NCBI GenBank assembly: GCA_022578965.1
Contig: MU400850.1
Location: forward strand, 1-31,906
Origin: Xylaria sp. FL1777
Lineage: Eukaryota > Ascomycota > Sordariomycetes > Xylariales > Xylariaceae
Direction of reading: 5' to 3'
Length of the DNA: 31,906 bases
The translations under genes and the position numbers were made by a program. Under the pieces are notes generated by a model, which saw nothing but the letters and a program-made list of their open reading frames with translations, was not told the DNA's origin and did no database searches. Below are positions 20,493-30,474 of this stretch, in pieces. Numbering within the stretch: the stretch's first letter is position 1; every line of letters starts with the position of its first letter.

Positions 20493-22628
20493 ATGGGACG
20501 CAGAAAGATTGAGATCAAGGCGATCAAGGATGACAGGAATCGCTCTGTGTAAGCAGCTCAGCTCAGCCCAGCCCAGCCCAGCCACGGGTCCTCTCCTATC
20601 GCTCTCTCATCTCCTCTATTGCCACAATCGTGTGCTGTGCCATGCGCTGCGATGCGATGTGATGCGATGCGATGCGATGCAGTGTGATGTCACGCGAATT
20701 GTTCAGCGACTCAACTAACGCATGTCCTTGGTAGTACCTTTTTGAAGCGTAAAGGCGGCCTGTTCAAGAAAGCTCACGAGTTATCTGTGCTTTGTTCCGT
20801 CGATGTCGCTGTGTTTATCTTCGGCAGCAACAAGAAGCTCTACGAATACTCCTCGGGCGATATGCGCGACCTCATCACCAGATACACATATGTTCGTAGC
20901 CACTATCCCTGATACCACCTCTTCTCTTTTTCCATTTCTTTCTTATGTCCCCTTTCCCCCTTTTTTTCTTTTGACATATACTGATGGAGACATGTGATAT
21001 AGCATGGAGGTCCCAACGAGCACAAGGGACCTGGCGACTTCAACGGCGGTGATGACGATGACGACGAAGATATTGAAGGGACGCCTCCCCACGGCCACGA
21101 GGGCTCTGTCGAGCCTCAGATGATTCCCCCACATTTCCAGGGCCAGCCAGCCTTCACTCACTTGAGGCATCACACACCCTCAGCTTCTCCTCCCATCAAC
21201 GGCATGCCGTTTGTGCCGAGGGGCCACACACCTCAACCGCAGATGGTTCCCCGTCCATCATCGCGCAATGACCGACGTCCACCAAACGTCCCCCAAGCCG
21301 GCGGCGCTCCGGGCCCCCAACCCGTTGTCAATGGATACCCCTACATCCCACAGCCCACCATGTACAACCACCCACCCCAACCCCAGACTTCGCTACAGCA
21401 TGGACCGCCACCCGCCCCGGCGCAATACCAGTATACCGCCGCGACGCATCCGCCTCAAATCCCCTCATACATAGAAGAGGCGCGTCGCTCGTCCGGCACC
21501 CCCAACTATCCACCTCCGCAGGCGCCGGCACGGCCTCCGCCTCAACCTTCGCCGCCTCAACTTCACATCCAACAGCTGCCTCCTCAACCTGTATCACATG
21601 TATCCCCTCCTCAATCGTCACACCAGCATCTCGAGGTTCCCGTTGCCATTCCCCCAAAACATCCGCACGTACAACCGCACCATATTCCGGAGCCACCGAC
21701 ACAACCGCTTGCACCCATGGACCCGCCCAAATCCGAACGGATACATGACCGTCCTACTCAACCTGGCCTTGATACATCCACCATCAGGAGGCTTCCCCGA
21801 GGGAACCAGTCGGGTAGTATATTCACTCCCATCGATAACAACCAGTCCATCTTAGACCAACACCTCGATTCATTCCATACCGATGCCCAGTCGAAAGAAG
21901 AGGGCAGTAGCCGAGCACAATCAGTTGATGCTGGCGCCGTATCGCGGATTAAATTGTCGAACTCGCCGCCTATCCCACAGCGTGCCAACACAGGTGTCAG
22001 CTTCCCCAAAGCTCGCGGTTCTGTGTCGACTATTCCTGAAGGGGGGTTCACTCCCCCTTCTCGTTCTAACAGCTTAAAAATCGACGGTGCTTCGAGGCCT
22101 CGGCTACGGGTGCAGATTCCGGATGAAGCTTCCGACGCCGGCAGCAATGCCGGAGAGCCGGCTACTAATTCACCCCGTGTTACAGCAGATGCCTCTTCTC
22201 AACCTGCTCGGCGCAATGGAGCCGATGCTCCTAGATTACCCCCACCATCCCCCTCGGCAACATCTATACTTTCCGCTGGTGCTACGGGCCCTCCGAATCC
22301 ATTCGCAAGGCCAGCTCCCCAGACACATAGCACGAGCATGAATATTGATACCCCTGTCTCCGCGCTCCCCTCACGATTCCTGAACCATGAGTTCCTGCCT
22401 AGTCCGAGTAGTTTCTACCCAGAGTGGAACTTTAGAGGTGACAATAGCAACACACTGCCAAGTCCTTTGAATTTTGCTACCCCCGTTGCCGGGTCGGGGC
22501 CTTCCTTTCTGAGGGACGACGGTGGGCCAAGCATTACGAAGAGGAAAAGCCCCGACATCAGCACCGCCGGTCCCCATTCAGAAAGTCATGAAGGCTTTGA
22601 ACCCAAGCGCATCAAGGTAGACGGCTAG
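20493..22628 (+). CDS. RLM1: MADS-box transcription factor, MEF2/Rlm1 type
   Basis: Nuclear DNA-binding factor. In yeast and Aspergillus, Rlm1/RlmA is activated by the cell-wall-integrity MAP kinase (Slt2/MpkA) and switches on wall-biosynthesis genes. The exons I reconstruct are 20493-20548, 20735-20891 and 21003-22628, giving 612 aa. The start [17 protein letters not shown] is the canonical MEF2-class MADS box, in good context (GCCATGG). The MADS box fills residues 1-58 ([20 protein letters not shown] at 21-40; [15 protein letters not shown] at 43-57). The MEF2-like extension follows ([20 protein letters not shown], about 61-80). Then come a short acidic run, a long Pro/Gln/His-rich region (about 110-220) and a disordered tail with several Ser/Thr-Pro sites, ending [11 protein letters not shown] basic-plus-LRV motif at 436-444 (RPRLRVQIP) resembles the MAPK docking site of MEF2A. 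Intron 1 splits codon 19; intron 2 has a weak donor, GTTCGT. Confidence 0.94.
20556..20580 (+). repeat. Pentanucleotide microsatellite GCTCA/GCCCA
   Basis: Five units of GCTCA or GCCCA begin a few bases after the donor of RLM1 intron 1. The array is wholly intronic. Confidence 0.85.
20651..20690 (+). repeat. Pentanucleotide microsatellite GATGC
   Basis: Eight near-identical 5-bp units (GATGC, with GATGT and AGTGT variants) lie in the second half of RLM1 intron 1, before the branch-like CTAAC near 20,714 and the acceptor at 20,734. Confidence 0.85.
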
Positions 22629-23888
22629 TCGTTGCCCTGGCCAATTCATATCTTGCACTTCGACCCTCGGTTAATACATTGCTTTTCCCACATTCATACT
22701 TGGAGCGTTCTTGTCGTGGGAGCCAACCAGCCCACCATTGTCACCAGCATCAGCTGCAAATGTACATGAACCAAAAGAAAAAGAGCATTTGATGGCATCA
22801 AGTTTTACTTCTCTGGATGCGGATATCATGAAGAAATCGGATACCGTTTTATATTTCTTGTCACATAATATGCTTCAATTCGTTCCAGCGGATTCTTTCG
22901 CTTATTCTTCTGCGTCATGCAATTTTCTTCATTTTGAGCATGGCGTGGCGTTTTTATTTTATCTTTTCCTGAGGTGACCAGCACCTCCATTCATTACGGT
23001 GTTCGGGCCATTTAACAAAACCTTTACCACTTTAGAGACGGATATGAAGAATGAGTTCATGGGTTTTCGGATATGGTCTGAAATCGGGAGGAAGGGTATG
23101 GACTTCAAAGGCCACTGGAACGGCGTTTAGGGGGAAGAGGGTCAGACGTGATGTATAGTAACTATGACACCAAACCGATCGTGGGCTTATCTGGGTGGCT
23201 TCGAAAAGGAATTAATGCATTTTGATTTTGCTTGCCTGATCGATTAATCGCATACGATTCAATATTGTGATGCCTATGTCATAACTTAACAGCCGAGCTT
23301 AGGTCGACTGTTAATCACAGTACTATACATATAACGTTGAGACCTGTCTAAGTATTACGTATATACGTTCCTGTGGACACCCAGGGCAGGGGAAGGCTAG
23401 TTCAATGAATGGTTTGGGAGCATGGTTGTTACTCTTAACCCCTTTTGTATTTATTTGGTTGCCTGTCTACCTGCCCGCGTAGACAGATCTTCTTCCCGAC
23501 TTGTATCTTCTCTATCTACGTGGCTGCGTATGGACTGGCCTATCTATCTCCATTCCTCCTCCGTCTTATATGTAATATTCTCTGTCTTGGTATACATGCA
23601 TACATATCTACTTCTATTCTAACCTACGCATTCCTATTTTCCTTCATATATAACCTATAAGTAGGTACAGCCCCCTAGCTATGTTGAGCATATATAACCA
23701 ACTCGCATCCTCTGCCCGCCTTTCTCCCTTTCTTACTTCGTGCGGCCCGCTCCGTCAAGGCAGTATGCATGTAAGGCCGTCCCGGCACCGTCCGCCCTAT
23801 GTTTCGGTCTAGGCTAGCGCCCGTGCCCCGCACCGGGCATCTAGCCCCCCTTATTGAAACCCTGCCGGTATTGGATCAACCAAATGAT

Positions 23889-23898
23889 CTATATATAG
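23889..23898 (+). promoter_or_regulatory. Single MEF2/Rlm1-type site
   Basis: CTATATATAG fits CTA(A/T)4TAG exactly. It lies about 1.26 kb past the RLM1 stop, in the convergent intergenic region. One such match is expected about every 65 kb in unbiased DNA, and more often in locally AT-rich text, so it is weak evidence on its own. Confidence 0.25.
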
Positions 23899-24870
23899 CC
23901 ACCACCTCACTGCTCCTACCTGACTCGTTACTAGTATGTGCTATCTAGGTTCCTGCTACTGCTGCCTCCTGCTGCTGTAATTACATCTACCTATGCCACT
24001 CACTTCTTACAACTCGAGAAAGTAGATCCTCCTATAATAGCCGTAGCATATAAGAACCCTACCCGTAAACGAAAATAGCAAGCCCTAATTAAATAACAAG
24101 ACACTATAGGAGAAGATAGAAAAAAGGACGAATGGTGATATGACACAACCAATGGAATTATAAATCACATCCCTCCTGGCATGAATGCATATGGCCTTAG
24201 ATTCTTCCTAGTATTTACTCCCTTTCTCTCTCTTTCTTTCCTTCTTTCTTTCTTCCTTCCATTCTTCCTTTCTCCCCCTTTTTTATGTACGTCTCAGTCT
24301 AATCCTCCCCCCAAACTCAACAGATGCCCAATTCATCTCTTCCAGCCTTACCTAGTAATCGCCGAGATACTATTGAGAAATCAAAGGATGTAGCGTAATT
24401 CTATGAACTAGAAACAGTAATCTACCAGTACCTCTATGTCTTATTAAACTATTAGATATATATAGGCCTTGTGCAAGAACAAGGCATAACTCTCACAATC
24501 AATGGCTTGGGTTGAACTATACCTAAAAACATACGATTCCAACACATCGGGTAGACGCATCATAACAATGACTGCCTTTCGATGACCAAATTGAAGCTTT
24601 GGCGTGGTCACATTTCTACAAGCCAACGATTTGAGGAACAAAAGAGAGGAGAGACACCTCTTCCACAACCAAATTATCAATTAATCAATCAACCACTCGC
24701 TATCCACTCGTTGATCCGAATACTTTCTCCTTCACCTCACAGTACCGCCACGAATGGTCTACATAGTACAGTCTTCTCATCTCTTCTCATCTCTTATCCT
24801 CTCTTTCTCATCTGTCGACCACTCAATCAGTCGATCCATGTATTACTAACCCCTTAATATCTCGAGAATT

Positions 24871-24874
24871 CACA

Positions 24875-24905
<31 letters not shown>

Positions 24906-24909
24906 GCGC
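24871..24909. repeat. (CA)10 joined to (CG)9 dinucleotide run
   Basis: Ten CA units run directly into about nine CG units, giving some 39 bases of alternating purine and pyrimidine. This is the classic sequence type for left-handed Z-DNA under supercoiling. It lies between two convergent genes, where positive supercoils from both transcripts would meet. Confidence 0.9.
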
Positions 24910-25485
24910 CATCCATCATTCCAACAAATATACGAACGACCATATTATCTTATGTGATCCCCCGACGAAGTCTTGCGATTGTGCAAGATCGGGTTGATAG
25001 CCAAAAGCTATCACTATTTCCAGAGTTTGTTGCTCTCCAGCTAGCTAGAAACCAACATTGACGGAAAGGGAGAAGAAAGAGAAGCCAGGGGTAATTGAAG
25101 GAAAATAAACTAGTAGAAATGAAAACTCAAACTCCGAAAACTCCAGACCGTGGGCTCGACTAGCAACGCCCGACGTTCGTCGAGCAGTTAAGATGTTGGT
25201 ATAATGCAATCTTGTCTTTACCTTCCGATTATTTTTGATCTAGTGGTATCATCGACAGCTAAACAGAAGATTCAAGATGAAGAGTGAAGAGGTATCTGGA
25301 AACGTATCGACGGTTCGGTTGGCAAATCCTAGGCAAACGCAATGTGATATAAACAGATCAAGAAAACAAAGAAATGAAAAGGCTTGTCTGAATAGAGAAA
25401 GGGTCCTGGTGTCTGAGTTGTACGATGTGTCGTTGGGGGCTATAATCACGCATGTATCCGTCTACTATGGTCCCATGTACCGTCC

Positions 25486-28400
25486 CTAGCGGCGATTTGC
25501 TGGCGGCGGCGTTCCTGGGGAACTAGTCCCTTCCATGTTGCCCGTTAACTCAGCAACACGGGCTTTGATACGGGCCACGCGAGATTCGATGGCTATAATA
25601 TGTCAGTCTGGATACCAAGAGATGGAGAGCAGTGTCAAATAGGCCAACTTACTCTCTTCACCGCTGGTTTCGTCATCGCCATCTGTGGTCTTGCTGTACC
25701 CACCACGGCTCTGCTCCTCACTCTGACGCGCCGCAGCCCGTTCAGCGGCATTCCTCCGGATGGCTGCCCACCGATCCTGTGTTGCAATGACCGGCGAGGG
25801 TGCAGCCTCTTTCTCATCATATCCCTCCGCAGGATCGCTTCCGTGACGTGGAATTGGTGGGGGAACAGCTTCGTCCTCGCTGTCAACATCGGTAGGCGCA
25901 AACGCTGGCTGATCCGTCAATGGACCCTGGTCGAATCGTGAGAATTCGTTACGGGCTTCATTGGCGTCTGCTGTGTCGACGCGCGAGAGTTCGTCTTCCG
26001 CGGAGGGGTCATAAGTGGGCTCGCGTGGCCCCGCAGGAGCTGAGAGTTGGGTAGGTGTCTTATCGTCTTCTGTACGTACAGTAGATGTCTCATGGATAGA
26101 TCCGCTGACGATCGGCTGAGGACGGGGTGTCTCGGGTAGCGGAGATTGAGCGCGACTGAAATCAGCTGTCCTGCCCGACTCGGCGGCTAAGAAATTGTTG
26201 ACATCGCTCGCAGCATTCTCGGGAAGCTTAGACTGTCTGTTCTTGTGGCGTCCGAAAAGCTTTCTGAAACCACCACCGGTTTTCTTCTCTTCCTTGTGGA
26301 GTTTCTTGTGTTTTTTGCTCTCGGGGCTAATACTGCCAGGTTCGGGGGAGCCCATTGTCTGGCGAACAACTTCCATGTCATCTTCTTCACGTGGTAGCGG
26401 TGGTAATGGTGAGTTACGTCCAACAGGTCCCGGGCGCTCAGCAGGGTGGATATCTTCGAGGTTCTTCTGTGGAACGGCCGGTGCTTCGTCCTTCATGGGC
26501 GTAGGTGACTGTACCCGGGAAGGCGGGAGTGAGACAGACTTGCCAGGAACCTCGGGCGCATGGTTGCTCCCATTTATCAAGCTTCCATTTGTCTCGTTAG
26601 TTCCATTGAGCTGTGCCAGGCCGCGTCCAGCATTCATATTGCCGAGATAGGCTTCTCGAATGGTATCCTTATCGTATTTACTGGCCCATTTCATAGCTGG
26701 AGAAGCTTCCTTCATTATGACTGGTTGCAGGGTGAGAACACTGTTAGTCCTTTCTGTTGCAGTATCTTCATCGGATCTCCCGCGCCTCTCCGGCAAGTCT
26801 CCTCGTTGCTGCTGCTGTTGTCGCGCGCTTAGTTGCTGTGCGGCAGCCTGGATCTTGGCCTGTTGGTCTGGTCCGATGCTGGTCTTGCTGAGGAGGCTTC
26901 CAGCATTGCTCGGATTAAGTCGGTCACCCCGGTCAAAGACACCTTTACTCGTAGACTTACTACGCGACATTCCTCCTCTACCACGTCTTGTCCAGCTGAA
27001 GAAGCCCTTCTTTTCCGCAATGTAGGCACCCGCATCAGGTTCAGGTGCAGCTCCCTTGACCATTTCTTCCATAACGAGCCATTTCCCGGAACGGATGGTC
27101 GTCTCGACCACTGCGCATCTGCCAAAGGCCGATTTTCGGACCGCTGTCTCCTCCGGAGCCAGACTACTCATCCATACCCACCAGAACGCCTCGTCGAGAT
27201 CAAATCGCGTGATGCTAGCTAGCTCACCCGGCTCCAGTGGTCGTTCAGATTCGAGTCGAGGCCGATGGGATTGCGAACTCCACTGTCGGATATTTGTCTC
27301 GATGGGAGGGAGGACCTTATCGGGTGGTAGTAACATGCCTGAGGGTCCCGAGTCGTCCACAAAGCCCGAAGACAAGAAGTCGGCCCACGAGGGAGTCGTC
27401 GGTCTTCCCAGATTCGCTCCAGACGCCGGTGTTGTTCGTAATCCTTTGGACCGCGGGAGACCAACCTTGACGTATTCTTCGTCTTCTTCCACCTCTTCCA
27501 AAGAACCACTAAACCCAATGTCCTCAAACCGCGACCACGACGCATCGCGTAAGCTGGTGGAATGTTTCGAGCTGGAAACTTGCGACTGATTGGCCAGAGA
27601 GATAGCCTTAAGAACTCGGCGGCACTCTTCAGTCAGAGCGGTTACTGGGTCTTCGTACTCGGAGAACTCTTGCAGAGTTTTATCCTCTTCGCGATATTGG
27701 AAATGGTTTGCCCGGCGTAGCAGAGAAAAAGGCGTTGGCGATACTGTATCGACAATCATGACAACTCTATACGTCGACGAAAGCGTAAGGGTCGGTGTCT
27801 GTGGAGGGTATTCGGTCTCCTGCAGTAGCTTCTGCAAGGACATGGGGAGCAGGGAGATAGCGGCACTCTTAGACTGCTGGGGTGATAGTGATCGGAGATA
27901 TGCGAAGAACAAATGGCTGGTGGCATCGGCGGCGCTGCAAGGTACCCGATCAGTAAGTCAGACAGACTGCCATGCAGGATGTAACGATAGTTGTAGAATA
28001 ATTAGCGTACCGCGACCAGATCTTATAACCCCCTTCAAATCCGTCGCCGGTATCCTTATGTTCGAAAGCCCACCACGCCGCCATTCGCGAAAGTTTACGG
28101 CCGCCAAAGCCATTCGCCTTTCCATGTGCCGCGATCGCAGAGAGCAAGTCGAAGTAATCAAAGGCTATCTTAGACCGGGCGTCGTTCTCGACGCTCAGAG
28201 GAATGAAGGTCGAGAAAGAATCGCGAGCCATGTTCGAGTCTACGATAGGTTCAACATTAGTTAAGTGGTCGATTGATTCCTCAATTCCCTTATCCTCGCA
28301 TCTTGTCTCGACATGTAATTAGAACCCTACCTTGTTCTCCGACCTTGAAGAGCTCATAAGCATCCCAACCGACAAGACCACCCGAGATTCTGCTCCAACA

Positions 28401-28920
28401 CCATTTCAGGACATCTGATACGACCTAAGAAGAACGTATCGCATCAGCATGACGACCTAGCGTCTTCGAGGAAGCATAGACCAAATACCATGGGCTCCGT
28501 CATGCGCAACTCTTGCTCGAGGACTTCTCCATGCATACTATGACTTTCGTCGAAAAAATGGCGGATAAAGGTGCGCACAGCGCTGGGATTTGACGTCGGG
28601 CGAAAGGGTAAGAGGAGAAATGGAAGGTCGAGACCTAGCAATAGGATTCGTGTTAGCCATCCCTTGTACGGCCTATAGTATGTAGCTGAGGAATGCTTAG
28701 GCGCCGGTGGAGTCAAGTAAGTCATTTTACCTCGTGCTTTAAGCTCGATAGTGCATCGATTGATCAGGTCTTGCACCTCCTCTGGCTCGACCGACGTGCG
28801 CGCATAAGCATCTTCCCAGCGCGGTTTGGTGGGCAATTGAGGGGTTGAGTCGGCGAAGCCATTCTTCTTGGACTTGGGCTTTCCATCCTTGCCCCTTATC
28901 CGTGAGAATAGGCCAGGCAT
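25486..28920 (-). CDS. MSB1: Msb1/Mug8-domain polarity protein
   Basis: Member of the fungal Msb1/Mug8 family (Pfam DUF1708). In yeast, Msb1 supports bud emergence and polarised growth together with Cdc42/Rho signalling and formins; it is cytosolic and cortical. The minus-strand exons I reconstruct are 28731-28920, 28489-28634, 28331-28424, 28011-28239, 25653-27934 and 25486-25592, giving 1,015 aa. All five junctions keep frame. I start at MPGLFSRIRGKDGK (AAAATG context) because the family usually opens this way; an in-frame ATG lies 17 codons upstream. The conserved domain spans about residues 40-330. It includes LDLPFLLLPFRPTSNPSAVRT, ELRMTEPM, VLKWCWSRISGG, WDAYELFKVGE, KLSRMAAWWAFEH, FFAYLRSLSP and VVMIVDTVSPTPFSLLRRA. 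The rest is disordered, with Q-rich, basic (KKHKKLHKEEKK) and Pro-rich stretches. It ends in a charged, Ala/Arg-rich, possibly coiled-coil region (DRWAAIRRNAAERAAARQ; IESRVARIKARVAELTG). Confidence 0.92.
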
Positions 28921-29580
28921 TTTGATTGGCAGGTCGAAGAGGAAAATGCGAAATTTCCAAGCCAGCACCATACAGACACAACACCAAATGTATTGATGGT
29001 ATGGAAACCAATTGAGAGACAGTGGTTTTGCCTCGGCGGTTGTGGGTAAACGTAGACCCTGAACTGAGGAGTATTACGTCGTTTGAAGGAAGATAAAAAA
29101 GGGAGAAGGAAAAAGAAGAGAAGAGGTCAGTTGCGAGTGTTGCGACAACTCAGAGGTGGTGGGGGGGCCCTGGTTGGGTATCATATGTAATAATATCCGA
29201 TTTGTATATGGCCGTCAATGCACGTCGAGCTGGCGGGACAAGGATGGGGAGGCGAGTACTGGCTGGACTGGCTGGATGGATGGATGGATGGGGTGGAAGG
29301 AGGGCTGGCTACGTGTTGGCAACGACAGGTTGATTCGTTCGATTCCCTGAGGTAACAGGGGAACCGGGAACTAGAGGATTTGTGCAATGGTTCGTTCGTT
29401 TGGTTTGTTGGTTTGTTTTTTTATTGTTTGCACCCTGACTTGACTTTTGTGTTGACTTGACTTTGCTGCCTTGAGCCGACTGACCCCTATCTGACGACCA
29501 ACCCCAAGGGAGGTTTATAGTTGTGGTTGTGAGAGGAAAAGGAGAGCTAGTTCGGAGGAAAGAGAAAAGAAAACAAAGGG

Positions 29581-29596
29581 AAAAAAAAAAAAAAAA
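29581..29596. promoter_or_regulatory. Poly(dA:dT) tract upstream of MSB1
   Basis: Sixteen consecutive A on the plus strand (T on the MSB1 strand), about 660 bases before the MSB1 start. Such tracts often exclude nucleosomes in fungal promoters, so a promoter role is plausible but unproven. Confidence 0.4.
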
Positions 29597-29816
29597 GATC
29601 TATGAGATGACTGCCGCTAACGAAACGGTCTTGGGTTATTTAGATAGGTCCAGTACTGTATACTAGATGTGGCATATGCTTGTATCTTGTATGCATGGGT
29701 GTGCGGGTGCACATCACAACTGAACCACACGAAGAATCAATATGGCGGCACAACAAGTTGAGGATGACCAGGCCGGTTTGACTCACTTAAACGAGCGTGT
29801 GTATGCCAGGTATCTA

Positions 29817-29838
29817 TGTATGTATGTATGTATGTATA
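29817..29838 (+). repeat. (TATG)n microsatellite
   Basis: About five tandem TATG units fading into TATATA. Intergenic, with no associated gene. Confidence 0.85.
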
Positions 29839-30474
29839 TATGTCAACTAATAGCTCAAACAAGGGAAAGGGGACAAAGAGGAGAGAGAGACGTGATATGT
29901 AGTCCGTCGTGCCATGTAGTAGTACACAGATAGATAGATAATGTCGAAAATGGCAGAAAGAGGGCACTACGTATTATGGGTACCTGCTGTAGGTACAGCC
30001 GCACCCATACAGATATACTGTAGATGTGCCTGCTGGTACCTGCACTAACTCCCAAGGTTGATTTAAATGGATTTATATCATAGCATTGGTGGAGAACTAT
30101 TAGACTAGTGTAGGTGCTGGCCCTGCTGGGTATTCTACACTTACCCAAGTAGGCACAGTACTTTTAGCGTTGCTTCCAGTTTCAACAGCGTGGAAGTAAA
30201 GCATTGCCTAGCATAGGTACCAATGTACGCTAATGGACTAAGATATCTGGCCGAGTGTATCATGTGTGTGGAACATGCCAAGTATCTACCTAACATATTA
30301 CCTACCTACATAGGTACTGTACGCATACTTACGCAGTATATACCTACCTACAGCTACGGTAGGCTGTGTACGGTGGCCCATAGCGAAAAAGTGTGCCAGA
30401 ACCAAGGCAACCCCACCTAACTCCTTCTACCTACCCCTCGGGTATTCATTTATACCTGGGCAGCTAATAATTTA

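Larger units (their letters stand above)
22629..25485. other. Convergent intergenic region between RLM1 and MSB1
   Basis: No gene is recognised in these 2.9 kb, which must hold the 3' UTRs of two tail-to-tail genes. Visible contents are a CTATATATAG site (23,889-23,898), pyrimidine-rich T/C tracts (about 24,210-24,290 and 24,720-24,800) and a CA/CG dinucleotide run. Frames of 64-91 codons here have no family resemblance. Confidence 0.6.

Noticed and set aside
21120..22628. RLM1 beginning at the ATG at 21,120
   Set aside because: The same frame continues upstream through exon 3 to a splice acceptor, and the MADS box lies in two exons further upstream.
27590..28264. 224-codon plus-strand frame
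   Set aside because: Antisense shadow of MSB1 exons 4 and 5 and the intron between them.
29337..29346. tRNA B-box-like GTTCGATTCC
   Set aside because: No matching A box, cloverleaf arms or acceptor stem could be found around it.
29156..29350. 64-codon plus-strand frame with Trp/Met/Gly repeats
   Set aside because: It is a translation of the GGAT microsatellite.
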